A DNA stretch of 64,000 nt from the NCBI RefSeq assembly GCF_040822085.1, contig NZ_CP162006.1, forward strand, positions 2,170,001 through 2,234,000, given 5' to 3'. Source of the DNA: Rhodoferax sp. WC2427 (lineage in GTDB: Bacteria > Pseudomonadota > Gammaproteobacteria > Burkholderiales > Burkholderiaceae_C). Below are positions 42,820 through 54,788 of the stretch, one piece after another. Below the pieces are notes generated by a model. It was not told the origin of the DNA. It saw only the letters and a program-made list of their open reading frames with translations, and searched no databases. Both the position numbers and the translations under genes were made by a program. The first letter of the stretch is position 1, and the number at the start of each line of letters is the position of its first letter.

Positions 42820-43716
42820 TTACGCGAGGTGTTCCTTGAACCATTCCAGCGCGGCGGCACTGGATTGATCGAATCTGGCGATGTACGGATCGAAGTGGCC
42901 GCCGGGGATCGTCACGAGGCGCTTCGGCTCAAGGGCGCGCTCATAGGCGGCCAACCCGAGATCGGTCAGTGTGATGGTGTCCTGCAGCGCGACGACCATC
43001 AGCAGCGGCGTGGGAGACACGCGCGCAATCCACGCGCCCGGTTCGTACATGCGCGCGGCGCGCGTCGAGCGCACCGTGACGCTGTTCTCCCAGGCGCCGT
43101 CGGGTATGGGCTGCAGATAGAACCCGATGGCGTCCTTGGCGCGGTAGGAAGCAGGGACGGTCGGATCGGCGCTGACGATCGTCTGCCTGCGCGGCGGCTC
43201 GCCACGCGCCTGCGCGCGTTCGTCCGCCGAGAAGGCCTCCTCGATGGCGTCGACGGCGTCGGGCGGAATGCGGCGCAGTCCTTGCTCGAAGCCGCTGATG
43301 GTCGGCACCTGCGCGACGACCGCGCGCAGGCGGCGGTCGGTTGCGCCAAGCACCAGCGCGTGACCGCCGGCATAGCTCGTGCCCCACAAGCCGATGCGCT
43401 TTGCGTCGACGACGTCCTGGTGTTCGAGGAAGCTGATCGCGCGCCGCCAATCGGCGACTTGACGCCATGGGTCGATATCTTGGCGCGGCGTGCCGTCGCT
43501 GGCGCCGAAGTTGCGGTGATCGTGCAGGAGGACGACAAAGCCGTTGGAGGCGAATTTCTCGGCGAATCGCTCCAGGCCGTGCTCCTTCACGCTGGCATAG
43601 CCGTGCGCCATGGTGATGGCGGGGTAGGGGCCGGTGCCGCCGGTGGGCACATAGAGCCAGCCGCGCAGCGTGATGCCGCCCTCGGCTTCGAATGCGATAT
43701 TGGTACGTTGAAACAT
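42820..43716 (-). CDS. Alpha/beta hydrolase (dienelactone/acetyl-xylan esterase-like)
   Basis: 298 residues. The nucleophile elbow is GTSYAGG (Ser about 120) with the acid in VALQDTITLTD and the His in IPGGHFDPYIARF. The N-terminal ITLRGWLYVPTGG and MAHGYASVKEH place it with hydrolases that act on small esters or carbon-carbon bonds. AAGGAG 7 nt upstream of the ATG. It begins an operon with the enoyl-CoA hydratase-like gene. A 29-bp inverted repeat lies 172 bp upstream (43888-43916). Confidence 0.85.
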   Translation of the reverse strand: MFQRTNIAFEAEGGITLRGWLYVPTGGTGPYPAITMAHGYASVKEHGLERFAEKFASNGFVVLLHDHRNFGASDGTPRQDIDPWRQVADWRRAISFLEHQDVVDAKRIGLWGTSYAGGHALVLGATDRRLRAVVAQVPTISGFEQGLRRIPPDAVDAIEEAFSADERAQARGEPPRRQTIVSADPTVPASYRAKDAIGFYLQPIPDGAWENSVTVRSTRAARMYEPGAWIARVSPTPLLMVVALQDTITLTDLGLAAYERALEPKRLVTIPGGHFDPYIARFDQSSAAALEWFKEHLA

Positions 43717-43887
43717 GGAAGTTCTCCTTGTAGAAAGATGTCAGGCGGTGCCGTAAAAGTGACGGGCATCGACCTTGCCTCACCCTTTTGCTCCAGTCGC
43801 TCGACGCCAACCCAATCGCGCGGTCGTGATCATCCCGATCCCTGTCCAGACAATGGTGTCGAACCGGAGCCCGATGAGCCCCACGCC

Positions 43888-43916
43888 CTTGAAACGAACG
43901 AGACATCCGTTTCAAG
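43888..43916. promoter_or_regulatory. Inverted repeat CTTGAAACG-N11-CGTTTCAAG
   Basis: Perfect 9-bp arms separated by 11 bp, between the tautomerase stop and the hydrolase start. The size and symmetry suit a TetR or similar dimer operator. No such regulator gene is adjacent, so it may be bound by a protein encoded elsewhere, or be a relic. Confidence 0.4.
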
Positions 43917-43962
43917 TCAATTTCGCTGCCCCGCTCCCAAGAACAGAGCAGCTTCGTCGTTC

Positions 43963-44376
43963 TTACTTGTTTACCCAAGGCATAGAAAGGTCGATGTCAG
44001 AGACCAGCTTTCCAGCGCCGAAGCTCATGTTCTCCAAGGGAAGGGCATACATCATCAGGGTGACGTCGTCCTGGCTGATGCCAACCTTTTCCACTGCGTA
44101 CCGGGTGACCAACTCCGCGAGCTTACGTTTCTGCTCCACCGTCCTGCTCGTACCGAACGTCACCGTGACGACCATGCGCTTGTCGGATCTCTTCAAGTCA
44201 GGAAAAGTCGGATGGATGAAGAATTCATCGTCCTTGTGCTCACTGATGAGGATGAAACGGTCATCCATTGGCGTATCCATGGCTTCATGAAGAGCGAGAT
44301 TTAAGGCGTCCGCCAGAGCCCGCTTCTCTTCGCTGGAGAACTTTTGAGCCGGAATATGGGCGTGAAATATGGGCAT
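43963..44376 (-). CDS. Tautomerase superfamily protein
   Basis: 137 residues starting MPIFHAHIPAQKFSSEEKR, which exposes Pro1 after Met removal, the catalytic base of 4-oxalocrotonate tautomerase enzymes. The length of about twice the 62-residue unit indicates a fused-dimer form. Segments RMVVTVTFGTSRTVEQKRKL and ISQDDVTLMMY repeat the unit pattern. Substrate unknown. No Shine-Dalgarno sequence precedes the ATG; the start is fixed by the Pro. It lies 63 bp after the NTF2-like gene on the same strand. Confidence 0.82.
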   Translation of the reverse strand: MPIFHAHIPAQKFSSEEKRALADALNLALHEAMDTPMDDRFILISEHKDDEFFIHPTFPDLKRSDKRMVVTVTFGTSRTVEQKRKLAELVTRYAVEKVGISQDDVTLMMYALPLENMSFGAGKLVSDIDLSMPWVNK

Positions 44377-44439
44377 AAGTGGTTGCTCGGTTGTGTTGTT
44401 CAGGTTGAACGAGGCGATGAGGTTGGTTGTCTTCCCGGC

Positions 44440-44850
44440 TTAACTAAAGAAGTCCTGGCCGAGTGTTCCTTCGAGTCGCTCCTTGAGGCCGGACGAGAAT
44501 TCACGAACGACGGGAAACGGGCTCTGGAAGAGCTTGATGTTGTTGATCAGGCCAGACGCATTCCGGGTGATGATGGTGGTGCCGGCGACCGGCTTGCCAC
44601 CGTGGATGGCATCCCACTCAAGGTAAGTCTTCACGCCGTCAACCGTCTCCGCAGTGAACACGAAGTGTTCGTACATCGTGCTGGTCGCGGCAAAGAATGC
44701 CCCGATGGGTGTCGGGCCGACCACGGCCTTGCTGAGGGCTGAGGTCTGAAGGCTGGCGTCTGCGGTGAACGACGCCGCAAAGTCGCTCGTACCCTTCTTT
44801 TTGACGATTTGCATCCATGCCGTTCCCGGCGGGTTGGTGTCAGTAGTCAT
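44440..44850 (-). CDS. NTF2-like (SnoaL-type) protein
   Basis: 136 residues with the cone-shaped alpha+beta NTF2 pattern: SDFAASFTADASLQTSALSK, GPTPIGAFFAATSTMYEHFV, then EWDAIHGGKPVAGTTIITR and NNIKLFQSPFPVVREF. Such proteins are small polyketide cyclases, isomerases or ligand binders; the catalytic residues cannot be assigned here. AGGAGA 6 nt before the ATG. First of a co-directional pair with the tautomerase gene. Confidence 0.78.
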   Translation of the reverse strand: MTTDTNPPGTAWMQIVKKKGTSDFAASFTADASLQTSALSKAVVGPTPIGAFFAATSTMYEHFVFTAETVDGVKTYLEWDAIHGGKPVAGTTIITRNASGLINNIKLFQSPFPVVREFSSGLKERLEGTLGQDFFS

Positions 44851-44973
44851 GGCTATCTCCTATCAAGTGTCTGCGTCTTCGCAGAGGGCGCGCCCGATGG
44901 CGCGGACTAAAAAGCGTCGCTGCGCTTTGTCGGATGTGCGCGGTAGTCGCTACCGCGTAAGGGATGCTTCGGC

Positions 44974-45957
44974 TTACTTCAGGTTGAGGAAGGTCGCCGG
45001 TACCCAGTCGTAGCCAGCGCCGGTGTCCGCCTTGCGAACACGGCCCAAACCAGGGAACGGCATGTGGGCGGCGGCGATCATCGTCTTGTCCGCGGCAAGT
45101 TTCACCAGAAGGTCTTCACGGGTTTTGATGGCCATCGGACCGTCGGAGTCGAAGACGATGCCGATTTCCGGGTGCGGCATCTGGACGGCGAGGACGTGGG
45201 CTGTGTCACCCCAGACCAGCAGCGACTGACCTTTTGAGGAAATCATGTAGCCGGTGTGGCCGGGCGTATGGCCGGGAATGGCATACGGTGCGATGCCGGG
45301 GACGATTTCGTCCATGCCTTCGTACGGCTTCCATTTGCCTGCAGCGACGTAGGGAGCGGCTGCATCCCGTGCCACCTTGAAGAAGATTTTTGCGTCTTCG
45401 GGGGCCTTGGCCATGATTTCCTTCGACAGCCAGAAGTCGGCGTCGGCCTTCCTCATCATCACGGTCGCGTTCGGGAAGATGCGTTTCCCGTCTTTGTAGA
45501 TTCCGCCGACATGGTCAGCGTGAAGATGGGTCACCAGCACCAGGTCAACCTGCTCCGGCTTGTAGCCGGAGGCTTTCAAGTTCTGCACGAGCTTGCCCAG
45601 CGCGGGCGGGCCCCAGTGGCCGCCCGCACCCGTATCGATGAGAACGAGCTTGTAGCCGGTGTTGACGAGGTAGCCTTGGACGGTGGCCGAGACATTCTTG
45701 GGATCGCTTTGAAAGGAGCGCTCCAGGAGGGACTGGATGAGCGCCGGATCGCCATGCAGGAGGCTGGAGTCAATACCGGCGCTGCCGTCATGGAGCGCGG
45801 TGACTTCATAGTCGCCAATCATCGTGCGATAGAAGCCCGCAACCTGCTTGTGCTGCATTGGCGCTGCAGCTTGGGCCGGGGCTACAGCAACGAAGGTGCT
45901 GGCGAATGCTAACGATACCGCGAGCACGGTGCGCGAAGTGAAGGTGGAGAATTTCAT
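44974..45957 (-). CDS. Secreted metallo-beta-lactamase-fold hydrolase
   Basis: 327 residues from the ATG at 45957 (AGGA 8 nt upstream); upstream frame lacks a binding site. Signal peptide 1-30 (ends APAQA). Zinc ligands are in VTHLHADHVGG (HxHxDH), the later His in IPGHTPGHTGY and the Asp in WGDTAH. It resembles quorum-quenching lactonase and MBL-fold hydrolase families; substrate not assigned. Divergent from the HxlR gene, with a truncated oxidoreductase remnant between them, so it may be controlled by HxlR. Confidence 0.87.
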   Translation of the reverse strand: MKFSTFTSRTVLAVSLAFASTFVAVAPAQAAAPMQHKQVAGFYRTMIGDYEVTALHDGSAGIDSSLLHGDPALIQSLLERSFQSDPKNVSATVQGYLVNTGYKLVLIDTGAGGHWGPPALGKLVQNLKASGYKPEQVDLVLVTHLHADHVGGIYKDGKRIFPNATVMMRKADADFWLSKEIMAKAPEDAKIFFKVARDAAAPYVAAGKWKPYEGMDEIVPGIAPYAIPGHTPGHTGYMISSKGQSLLVWGDTAHVLAVQMPHPEIGIVFDSDGPMAIKTREDLLVKLAADKTMIAAAHMPFPGLGRVRKADTGAGYDWVPATFLNLK

Positions 45958-46033
45958 AGTGTTTCCTAACCAATGTGTGTGGCGGGGTAAGTACATACAG
46001 GTAGAGATCTTTAGCCGAACCCAGCGCATCGGG

Positions 46034-46111
46034 TCATGCCGTTGTTGCCATCTTTTCGGTCACCTGCACTACCGAATTGCCGCCATAACCCGCGATGAAA
46101 GCCGCACGCAT
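46034..46111 (-). pseudogene. Remnant of a zinc-type NADP-dependent oxidoreductase (N-terminal 21-25 codons)
   Basis: GAGGA then 7 nt then ATG opens a 25-codon frame beginning MRAAFIAGYGGNSVVQVTEK. This matches the N-terminus of quinone-oxidoreductase/alcohol-dehydrogenase proteins (typically MKAAFIDRYGGNEVVQ). The frame stops soon after, at 46034, and no continuation is seen before the MBL gene 77 bp further. A 5' remnant left by a deletion, still attached to its promoter and ribosome binding site, is the simplest reading. Confidence 0.6.
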
Positions 46112-46148
46112 GTTTGATTCCTCTGTCGACCTACCAAGACCTGTATAG

Positions 46149-46167
46149 CACTTGCATTTTGCAAGTG
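46149..46167. promoter_or_regulatory. HxlR operator candidate 1
   Basis: CACTTGCA-TTT-TGCAAGTG, a perfect 8-bp inverted repeat. A second copy of the same core lies 37 bp away, centre to centre. Both sit between the divergent HxlR and oxidoreductase-remnant genes. Confidence 0.65.
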
Positions 46168-46186
46168 GTCGAATAATACCTACACT

Positions 46187-46203
46187 ACTTGCATAATGCA
46201 AGT
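46187..46203. promoter_or_regulatory. HxlR operator candidate 2
   Basis: ACTTGCA-TAA-TGCAAGT, the same palindrome as the site at 46149, ending 8 nt before the AAGGAG of the HxlR gene. The position suggests autorepression. Confidence 0.65.
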
Positions 46204-46224
46204 GGAAATTTAAGGAGCATGGCT

Positions 46225-46710
46225 GTGACGCAAACAAAACGATCGGGCTGCCCGATCAATCTGACGCTTGAGCAGATCGGCGATCGGTGGAGCCTGATTG
46301 TTATCCGCGATGTCGTGTTCGAGAACAGGCGCAGCTATGGCGCACTGCTGGACCAAAACAAGGAAGGCATCGCCTCGAACATCCTCGCAAGCCGGTTGAA
46401 GCACTTGACCGCGTCTGGCCTGCTGACACGATGTCCGGATCCGAATCATCAGCAGAAAGGCATCTACAGCCTCACAGAAGCGGCCATACAGCTCGTACCT
46501 CTGCTCGCCTATATGGCTGGCTGGGGCCTTCGGCATACGGATCCGAGTAAGGAGGCGTCTTTGCGCGCGGAACTGCTGGAAAAGGGCGGCCCTCCGCTTT
46601 GGAGTGCCCTTATGGATGAACTGCGTTATCTGCATCTCGGTGCACCGCGTCCGGTGCGCTCAGTATTGGGCGAGCTCCGGGCCGATGGCGAGAAGGCAAT
46701 CGCCAATTAG
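46225..46710 (+). CDS. HxlR family transcriptional regulator
   Basis: About 161 residues from GTG at 46225, which has AAGGAG 7 nt upstream; the ATG at 46219 is only one base from that site and is less likely. HxlR winged helix: SGCPINLTLEQIGDRWSLIV with the conserved Cys, IASNILASRLKHLTASGLLT and KGIYSLTEAAIQLVPLL. HxlR proteins often repress a divergent reductase gene in response to reactive electrophiles. The divergent reductase here is only a remnant, so the MBL-fold gene may be the present target. Two matching palindromes precede the gene. Confidence 0.88.
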   Translation: MTQTKRSGCPINLTLEQIGDRWSLIVIRDVVFENRRSYGALLDQNKEGIASNILASRLKHLTASGLLTRCPDPNHQQKGIYSLTEAAIQLVPLLAYMAGWGLRHTDPSKEASLRAELLEKGGPPLWSALMDELRYLHLGAPRPVRSVLGELRADGEKAIAN

Positions 46711-46825
46711 CGGCAGAGCAGGGCGACCAAGCGCCCAGGCACCCTGGCTATGTCTGCCATCGCACAGACGCCCCGCCCGCCACGGGCCCAAAGTCAGCCT
46801 GACCAACCCAAGAAGGAGCGTCCAG

Positions 46826-47200
46826 ATGCTGATCACAGGGGCCTGCCATTGTGGCAAAACGGCTTTTCGCATTGACGGCGACCTGCCGGTGGAACTGACG
46901 CGCTGCACCTGCTCGTTCTGCGCCAAGCGGGGAGCCCTGCTGGCGTATTACGCACCCGCCCAGTTTCATGTGATAACACTGCCCACCGACGATGCGACCT
47001 ACCGCTGGAACACGCTGCAGGTCGCGCACCATTTCTGCCCGGTCTGCGGGTGCGCCACCTTCTCGGACAGCCCGGCCTTCGAGCCGGACGGCAGCTGGGA
47101 CCAGACCACCCGCCGCATCGGCGTCAACGCGCGACTGTTTGACCACTTTGATGCAGCGGCGGCGCCTGTGGTGGTGATCGATGGCAAGAACCTTTGGTAG
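46826..47200 (+). CDS. GFA family (Gfa-like, CENP-V) zinc protein
   Basis: 124 residues from the ATG at 46826 (AAGGAGC 6 nt upstream). The zinc-binding cysteines are in GACHCGKTAF, CTCSFCAKRG and CPVCGCATF, as in glutathione-dependent formaldehyde-activating enzyme relatives. Most members lack proven Gfa activity, so the role is open. The VOC gene starts 17 nt after its stop, forming a two-gene unit. Confidence 0.88.
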   Translation: MLITGACHCGKTAFRIDGDLPVELTRCTCSFCAKRGALLAYYAPAQFHVITLPTDDATYRWNTLQVAHHFCPVCGCATFSDSPAFEPDGSWDQTTRRIGVNARLFDHFDAAAAPVVVIDGKNLW

Positions 47201-47216
47201 CTTGGAGCTTTGCACT

Positions 47217-47573
47217 ATGCCCATCCTGAACGCCCTGGCCAGTGTGGCCGTCAAAGACATGGCGCGCGCAGTGCCGTGGTACGCAAGCCTCTTTGGCAGG
47301 CCGCCGGATGCGCGGCCCATGCCCGAGGTGGCCGAGTGGAAGTTTGAGCACGGTGGTTGGCTCCAGGTGTACCTGGGTCCAGAGCGCGCCGGAAGCGGGT
47401 CTGTAACCTTGGCCGTCAGCAGCATCGACGAGCAGTTGGCCGCACTGGCGAACTGCGGCGTGGCTGCCGGAAGCCGTGCCACGGGGCCCTTGGTCAAAAC
47501 CCTGATGATTTCTGACCCGGATGGCAACCATATCGCATTTGCAGAGGCCATCGACCCGAAGATGGCGCGGTGA
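47217..47573 (+). CDS. VOC (glyoxalase/bleomycin-resistance) family protein
   Basis: 118 residues from the ATG at 47217 (GGAG 8 nt upstream). Two beta-alpha-beta-beta-beta modules: MPILNALASVAVKDMARAVP...WLQVYLGPERAGSG and VTLAVSSIDEQLAAL...ISDPDGNHIAFAEA. The DPDGN motif near the C-terminus is typical. Metal-dependent lyase, dioxygenase or binding role; substrate not assigned. Follows the GFA gene closely. Confidence 0.85.
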   Translation: MPILNALASVAVKDMARAVPWYASLFGRPPDARPMPEVAEWKFEHGGWLQVYLGPERAGSGSVTLAVSSIDEQLAALANCGVAAGSRATGPLVKTLMISDPDGNHIAFAEAIDPKMAR

Positions 47574-47581
47574 GGGGGTAG

Positions 47582-48762
<1,181 letters not shown>

Positions 48763-48772
48763 GGGTGCTTTC

Positions 48773-51547
<2,775 letters not shown>

Positions 51548-51548
51548 T

Positions 51549-51625
51549 TATGGTGTTTTTTAAGGGTTAAAAATGGCATCCTGCGCTTATTCCTTGAGCG
51601 TAAGGTGCTATCAAAAAGTTCTTAT
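51549..51625 (+). repeat. Interspersed repeat copy 11
   Basis: Near-consensus: GCATCCTGCGCTTATTCCTT and GAGCGTAAGGTGCTATCAAA. Between convergent LysR and lipoprotein genes. Confidence 0.75.
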
Positions 51626-51634
51626 TTCTTGCCA

Positions 51635-52105
51635 TCACCTAAACATCGGAAACACCGGCACATCCTGTCCCTGCTGCGTGCGCCGCACCACGCCTGCGGG
51701 GTCAAAGTACACCCAGAACCACATGTCCTCCACGTCCCGCCAGCGGTAAGACCAGATATCGCCCTTCCAGGCCATCACGCCGTCTACCTTGGCGGGCGGG
51801 CCGAAGGCCCAGAGGATGTCGGCTTGGGTGGTGTTGCCGGAGGTGTCGATCTGGTAGAAGTGGCGGGGGTCCATCACCTCTTGCGCCTGCACCACCCGGC
51901 CGTCGGCATCCAGATCCACCATCACCACCGACTGGCCCATGGGTTGGCGCGAGTACTGCAGCCGGTGCACGCCGCCGCGCTCCAGTTCGGCGGTGGGGCG
52001 GCCCCAGGAGGCCAGCACTTCGTCGCGGGTCATGCCGGGGGTGACGGCGCAGCCCGCCAGGGCGAGCAGCAGGGCAGACAACAGGGCTAGAGCAAAGTGG
52101 CGCAT
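51635..52105 (-). CDS. Lipoprotein with BamE/SmpA-like domain
   Basis: 156 residues from the ATG at 52105 (GGAGGAAA 6 nt upstream). Lipoprotein signal with lipobox LALAGC (Cys19). The mature start TPGMTRDEVLASWGRPTAEL is the SmpA/OmlA-like turn found in BamE-type lipoproteins (TxGMTxxEVxxxxGxP). The rest, IWSYRWRDVEDMWFWVYFDP, is aromatic-rich. Lipidated and envelope-located; it is not the main BamE, which is shorter. Role unknown. Divergent from the amidotransferase gene. Confidence 0.82.
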   Translation of the reverse strand: MRHFALALLSALLLALAGCAVTPGMTRDEVLASWGRPTAELERGGVHRLQYSRQPMGQSVVMVDLDADGRVVQAQEVMDPRHFYQIDTSGNTTQADILWAFGPPAKVDGVMAWKGDIWSYRWRDVEDMWFWVYFDPAGVVRRTQQGQDVPVFPMFR

Positions 52106-52212
52106 GGCAGGTTTCCTCCAGAAAGGGTGCACGGAAGCAGCCACTATGCACCGGCGGCGTAAAGCCATGTGAACCCCGGCGCAGCACGCGGTTTTTCAGA
52201 CACACTCCCCCC

Positions 52213-53037
52213 ATGTGTGAACTCCTGGCCCTGTCCACCTCCGAGCCTGCGCAGCTGACGTTTTCGCTCCACACCCTGGCCGCCCGCGGCAGCGCACGGG
52301 GCGGCGTGCACGACGGCTGGGGTGTGGCTTTCTACCAGGGGGTGGACGTGGCGCTGTTCCGCGAGCCGCAGGCGGCGGGCGACAGCGCGTTGGTGCGCTA
52401 CCTGGAGAACGAGGGCCCCAGCACCTACCTGGGCATCTCGCACATCCGCCATGCCACGTTGGGTACGGTGCAGTTTGCCAACACCCAGCCCTTTCTGCGC
52501 GAGCTGGGCGGCCACAGCCATGTGTTTGCCCACAACGGCACCCTGGTCGGCTACCAGACCCACCCGACGATGGCGCTGGGCGCGTACCGCCCGGTGGGGC
52601 AGACCGATTCGGAGCACGCGTTTTGCGCGCTGCTGGCCCGCCTGCACACGCTGTGGGCCGGGGCCTCGGGCCCACCGCCGCTGGAGGCGCGCATGGCGCT
52701 GCTGGTGGCGTTTGCCGCCGACATGCGGGCGCTAGGCCCGGCCAACTTTTTGTACTCCGACGGCGACACCCTGTTTGCCCACTGCCACCGCCGCATCCAT
52801 GCCGATGGCGAAACCGCCGAACCGCCCGGGCTGTGGCTGCTGGAGCGGGTGTCCATGTCGGCCGCACCGCCCCCGGCGCACCAGGACGGCGTGGCCATCG
52901 CCGCCGAGGCCGAGGAGCACGATGCCCTGCTGATCGCCAGTGTGCCGCTGACCGGCGAGGCCTGGCAGCCCCTGGCCGAGGGCGCGCTGGTCGCGGTACG
53001 CCAAGGCAAGTTGCTGTCGGGGCACGACGGTGTGTAA
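52213..53037 (+). CDS. Class II glutamine amidotransferase (YafJ-like)
   Basis: 274 residues. N-terminal MCELLALS exposes Cys2, the Ntn-hydrolase nucleophile. GWGVAFYQG, SHIRHATLGTVQFANTQPF and HVFAHNGTLVGY match class II amidotransferases of the YafJ/EgtC group. It removes an amide or gamma-glutamyl group; no synthetase domain is attached, so it acts as a stand-alone hydrolase. The DUF2789 gene follows after 51 bp. Confidence 0.9.
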   Translation: MCELLALSTSEPAQLTFSLHTLAARGSARGGVHDGWGVAFYQGVDVALFREPQAAGDSALVRYLENEGPSTYLGISHIRHATLGTVQFANTQPFLRELGGHSHVFAHNGTLVGYQTHPTMALGAYRPVGQTDSEHAFCALLARLHTLWAGASGPPPLEARMALLVAFAADMRALGPANFLYSDGDTLFAHCHRRIHADGETAEPPGLWLLERVSMSAAPPPAHQDGVAIAAEAEEHDALLIASVPLTGEAWQPLAEGALVAVRQGKLLSGHDGV

Positions 53038-53088
53038 CGCGCCAGCCGCCAAACACCCCATGGCCAGCCAAATGCGGTAAGGTGTGGC

Positions 53089-53331
53089 ATGGACACACCT
53101 TCACACCCCTTCCACGACCTGTTCGCCCAGCTGGGCCTGCCCTCGGACGCGCCGGATATTGCCCATTTTCTGGCCATGAATGCGCCGCTGCCGGGCAATG
53201 TGGCGTTGCCGGATGCGCCTTTCTGGTCGCCCGCCCAGGCCAGCTTTTTGCGCGAGGCCTTGCTGCAGGACTCCGACTGGGCCGAGCTGGCCGACCAGCT
53301 GAGCCAGGCTTTGCGGGCGCCCAAAACCTGA
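53089..53331 (+). CDS. DUF2789 family protein
   Basis: 80 residues. The N-terminal HPFHDLFAQLGLPSDAPDI and C-terminal WSPAQASFLREALLQDSDWA match DUF2789, a small helical proteobacterial family of unknown function. Start at 53089 preceded by GGTAAGGTGTGGC, a weak binding site. It lies downstream of the amidotransferase gene and may be co-transcribed. Confidence 0.82.
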   Translation: MDTPSHPFHDLFAQLGLPSDAPDIAHFLAMNAPLPGNVALPDAPFWSPAQASFLREALLQDSDWAELADQLSQALRAPKT

Positions 53332-53335
53332 ATCG

Positions 53336-53404
53336 GAATTTATAAGAAATCAGCGGCTGGCGCTTATTCTGTCAGCGTAGCTAGCTACTGAATAGATAGC
53401 ATTT
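53336..53404 (+). repeat. Interspersed repeat copy 12
   Basis: AAATCAGCGGCTGGCGCTTA, TTCTGTCAGCGTAGCTAGCT and TGAATAGATAGC; near-consensus, between convergent DUF2789 and DUF883 genes. It is the last copy in the window. Confidence 0.8.
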
Positions 53405-53476
53405 CGTGCCAGGCCGGGTGTCGGAAACACCCGCCAGCAGCGTGCCCCCAGCATGGGTGGGGGCCGATGCCCTTGC

Positions 53477-53794
53477 TCAGTCGGCGCGGTCGCGGCCCAG
53501 CAGCCATCCCAGCACCACACCGGCAGCCAGTGCGCCGGTGGCCAGCTTCCAGGGTTCGGCGTGGGCGTAGGCGTTGGCGGAGCTGGCGGCTTGTTTGGCC
53601 TTCTCGGCAGCGATCCGGCCTTTTTCTGCGGCCCGTTCGCGGGCGACGGCCAGCTTGGCCTCGACGCGCTGGCGCAGCGCTTTCAATTGGGGCTGGGACT
53701 CAAGCTCCTGGATCGAGAGTACGTTGTGCACGTCGTCGGCCAGGTCCTCGACCAGGCTGTCGGCTACGGCCTTGAAGTGGTGGGATGCGGTCAT
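53477..53794 (-). CDS. DUF883 (ElaB/YqjD-like) membrane-anchored protein
   Basis: 105 residues. A long amphipathic helix (about 10-75, LKALRQRVEAKLAVARERAA) is followed by one C-terminal membrane helix (WKLATGALAAGVVLGWLLG) and RDRAD. Tail-anchored ElaB/YqjD proteins bind ribosomes at the inner membrane in stationary phase. AAGACCTTCC precedes the ATG; no strong binding site. Monocistronic. Confidence 0.87.
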   Translation of the reverse strand: MTASHHFKAVADSLVEDLADDVHNVLSIQELESQPQLKALRQRVEAKLAVARERAAEKGRIAAEKAKQAASSANAYAHAEPWKLATGALAAGVVLGWLLGRDRAD

Positions 53795-53848
53795 GGGAAG
53801 GTCTTTCGTGGAGGTTGAAAAAATCGGGGGCTACCGGGCGCCAGGTGC

Positions 53849-54778
53849 TTACTCTGCGGGCACGGCCAGGGTTTCAATGATGGTTTCCAGCTGCGGGCCC
53901 ATGGGCAGATCGATGCTGGTACTGGACTGCGGCAGCTTCTGCAGGAACCAGCGCTTGTATTGGCGTGCGATTTCGCCGTCGACGGCCAGCGCCCGGAAGC
54001 TGTCGTTCACCAGCTTGGTCAACTGCGGGTCGCCTTTGCGGAACATGATGCCGTAGGGGTCGTAGGAGAGGAATTCGCTCACCACCTGGTAGCTGCCGGG
54101 GACCTTGCCCTTGTTCTGGGCGATCAGACCGTACAGCAGCACGTCGTCGGTTGCGAAGGCGTCGGCGCGGCCGTTGGTCACCTGCGCAAACGACTCCGCA
54201 TGGTCGGCCTGCACCAGCAGATGCAGGTTGAGCTTGAATTTCTCGGACAGCTCGCGCAGGGTCTTCTCGTTGGTGGTGCCACGCGTCACGGCCACCGTCT
54301 TGCCGGCCAGGTCACGGAACCCCTTGATCGGCGAACCCTTGCGGACCAGCAGCTTGGTGCCAGAGACAAAGATCGTGGGCGAGAAGCCGACCCGTTGCTG
54401 GCGCTCCAGGTTGTTGGTGGTCGAGCCGCACTCCAGGTCGATCTGGCCGTCGACCACCGCGTCGATGCGCGACTCGGCGGTGACCGGTGTCCATTGGATC
54501 GCCAGGCTCTTGTGCACGGCTTCTTCCATCGAGGCGACCAGGGCCCGGCACAGCGCGATCGAATAGCCGATAGGCTCGCCGCGCGCCGACAGGTACGAGA
54601 ACGGCACCGACGACACGCGGTAGCCGATGGCCACGGTGCCGGTCTCGCGCACCTTGGCCAGCGTGCCACTGAGCGCGAGCGGCGCGTTGGGCGCAACCGT
54701 CTCGGTCTGTGCCTGCACCACGGACGCCAACCCGAGCAGCAGTACCGCCGTCAGCGGTGTCTTCCTGAGGTATTGCAT
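53849..54778 (-). CDS. Amino acid substrate-binding protein (GltI-like)
   Basis: 309 residues from the ATG at 54778. Signal peptide 1-23 (ends VVQAQ). Family 3 binding fold with TGTVAIGYRVSSVPFSYL, the ligand-binding DLECGSTTNNLERQQRVGFS and AVTRGTTNEKTLREL, closest to glutamate/aspartate-binding GltI. No gltJKL permease genes follow. It is the last gene of the six-gene operon, 10 bp after the symporter gene, so it may present substrate to a permease encoded elsewhere or signal its presence. Confidence 0.88.
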   Translation of the reverse strand: MQYLRKTPLTAVLLLGLASVVQAQTETVAPNAPLALSGTLAKVRETGTVAIGYRVSSVPFSYLSARGEPIGYSIALCRALVASMEEAVHKSLAIQWTPVTAESRIDAVVDGQIDLECGSTTNNLERQQRVGFSPTIFVSGTKLLVRKGSPIKGFRDLAGKTVAVTRGTTNEKTLRELSEKFKLNLHLLVQADHAESFAQVTNGRADAFATDDVLLYGLIAQNKGKVPGSYQVVSEFLSYDPYGIMFRKGDPQLTKLVNDSFRALAVDGEIARQYKRWFLQKLPQSSTSIDLPMGPQLETIIETLAVPAE

Positions 54779-54788
54779 GGTGGCTGCC

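Noticed and set aside
43780..43884. A 34-codon minus-strand frame with a hydrophobic stretch (GLIGLRFDTIVWTGIGMI), possible small membrane protein
   Set aside because: It would need a GTG start without a Shine-Dalgarno sequence, and no homologue comes to mind. It could be the tail of a lost gene, but the evidence is too thin for a feature.
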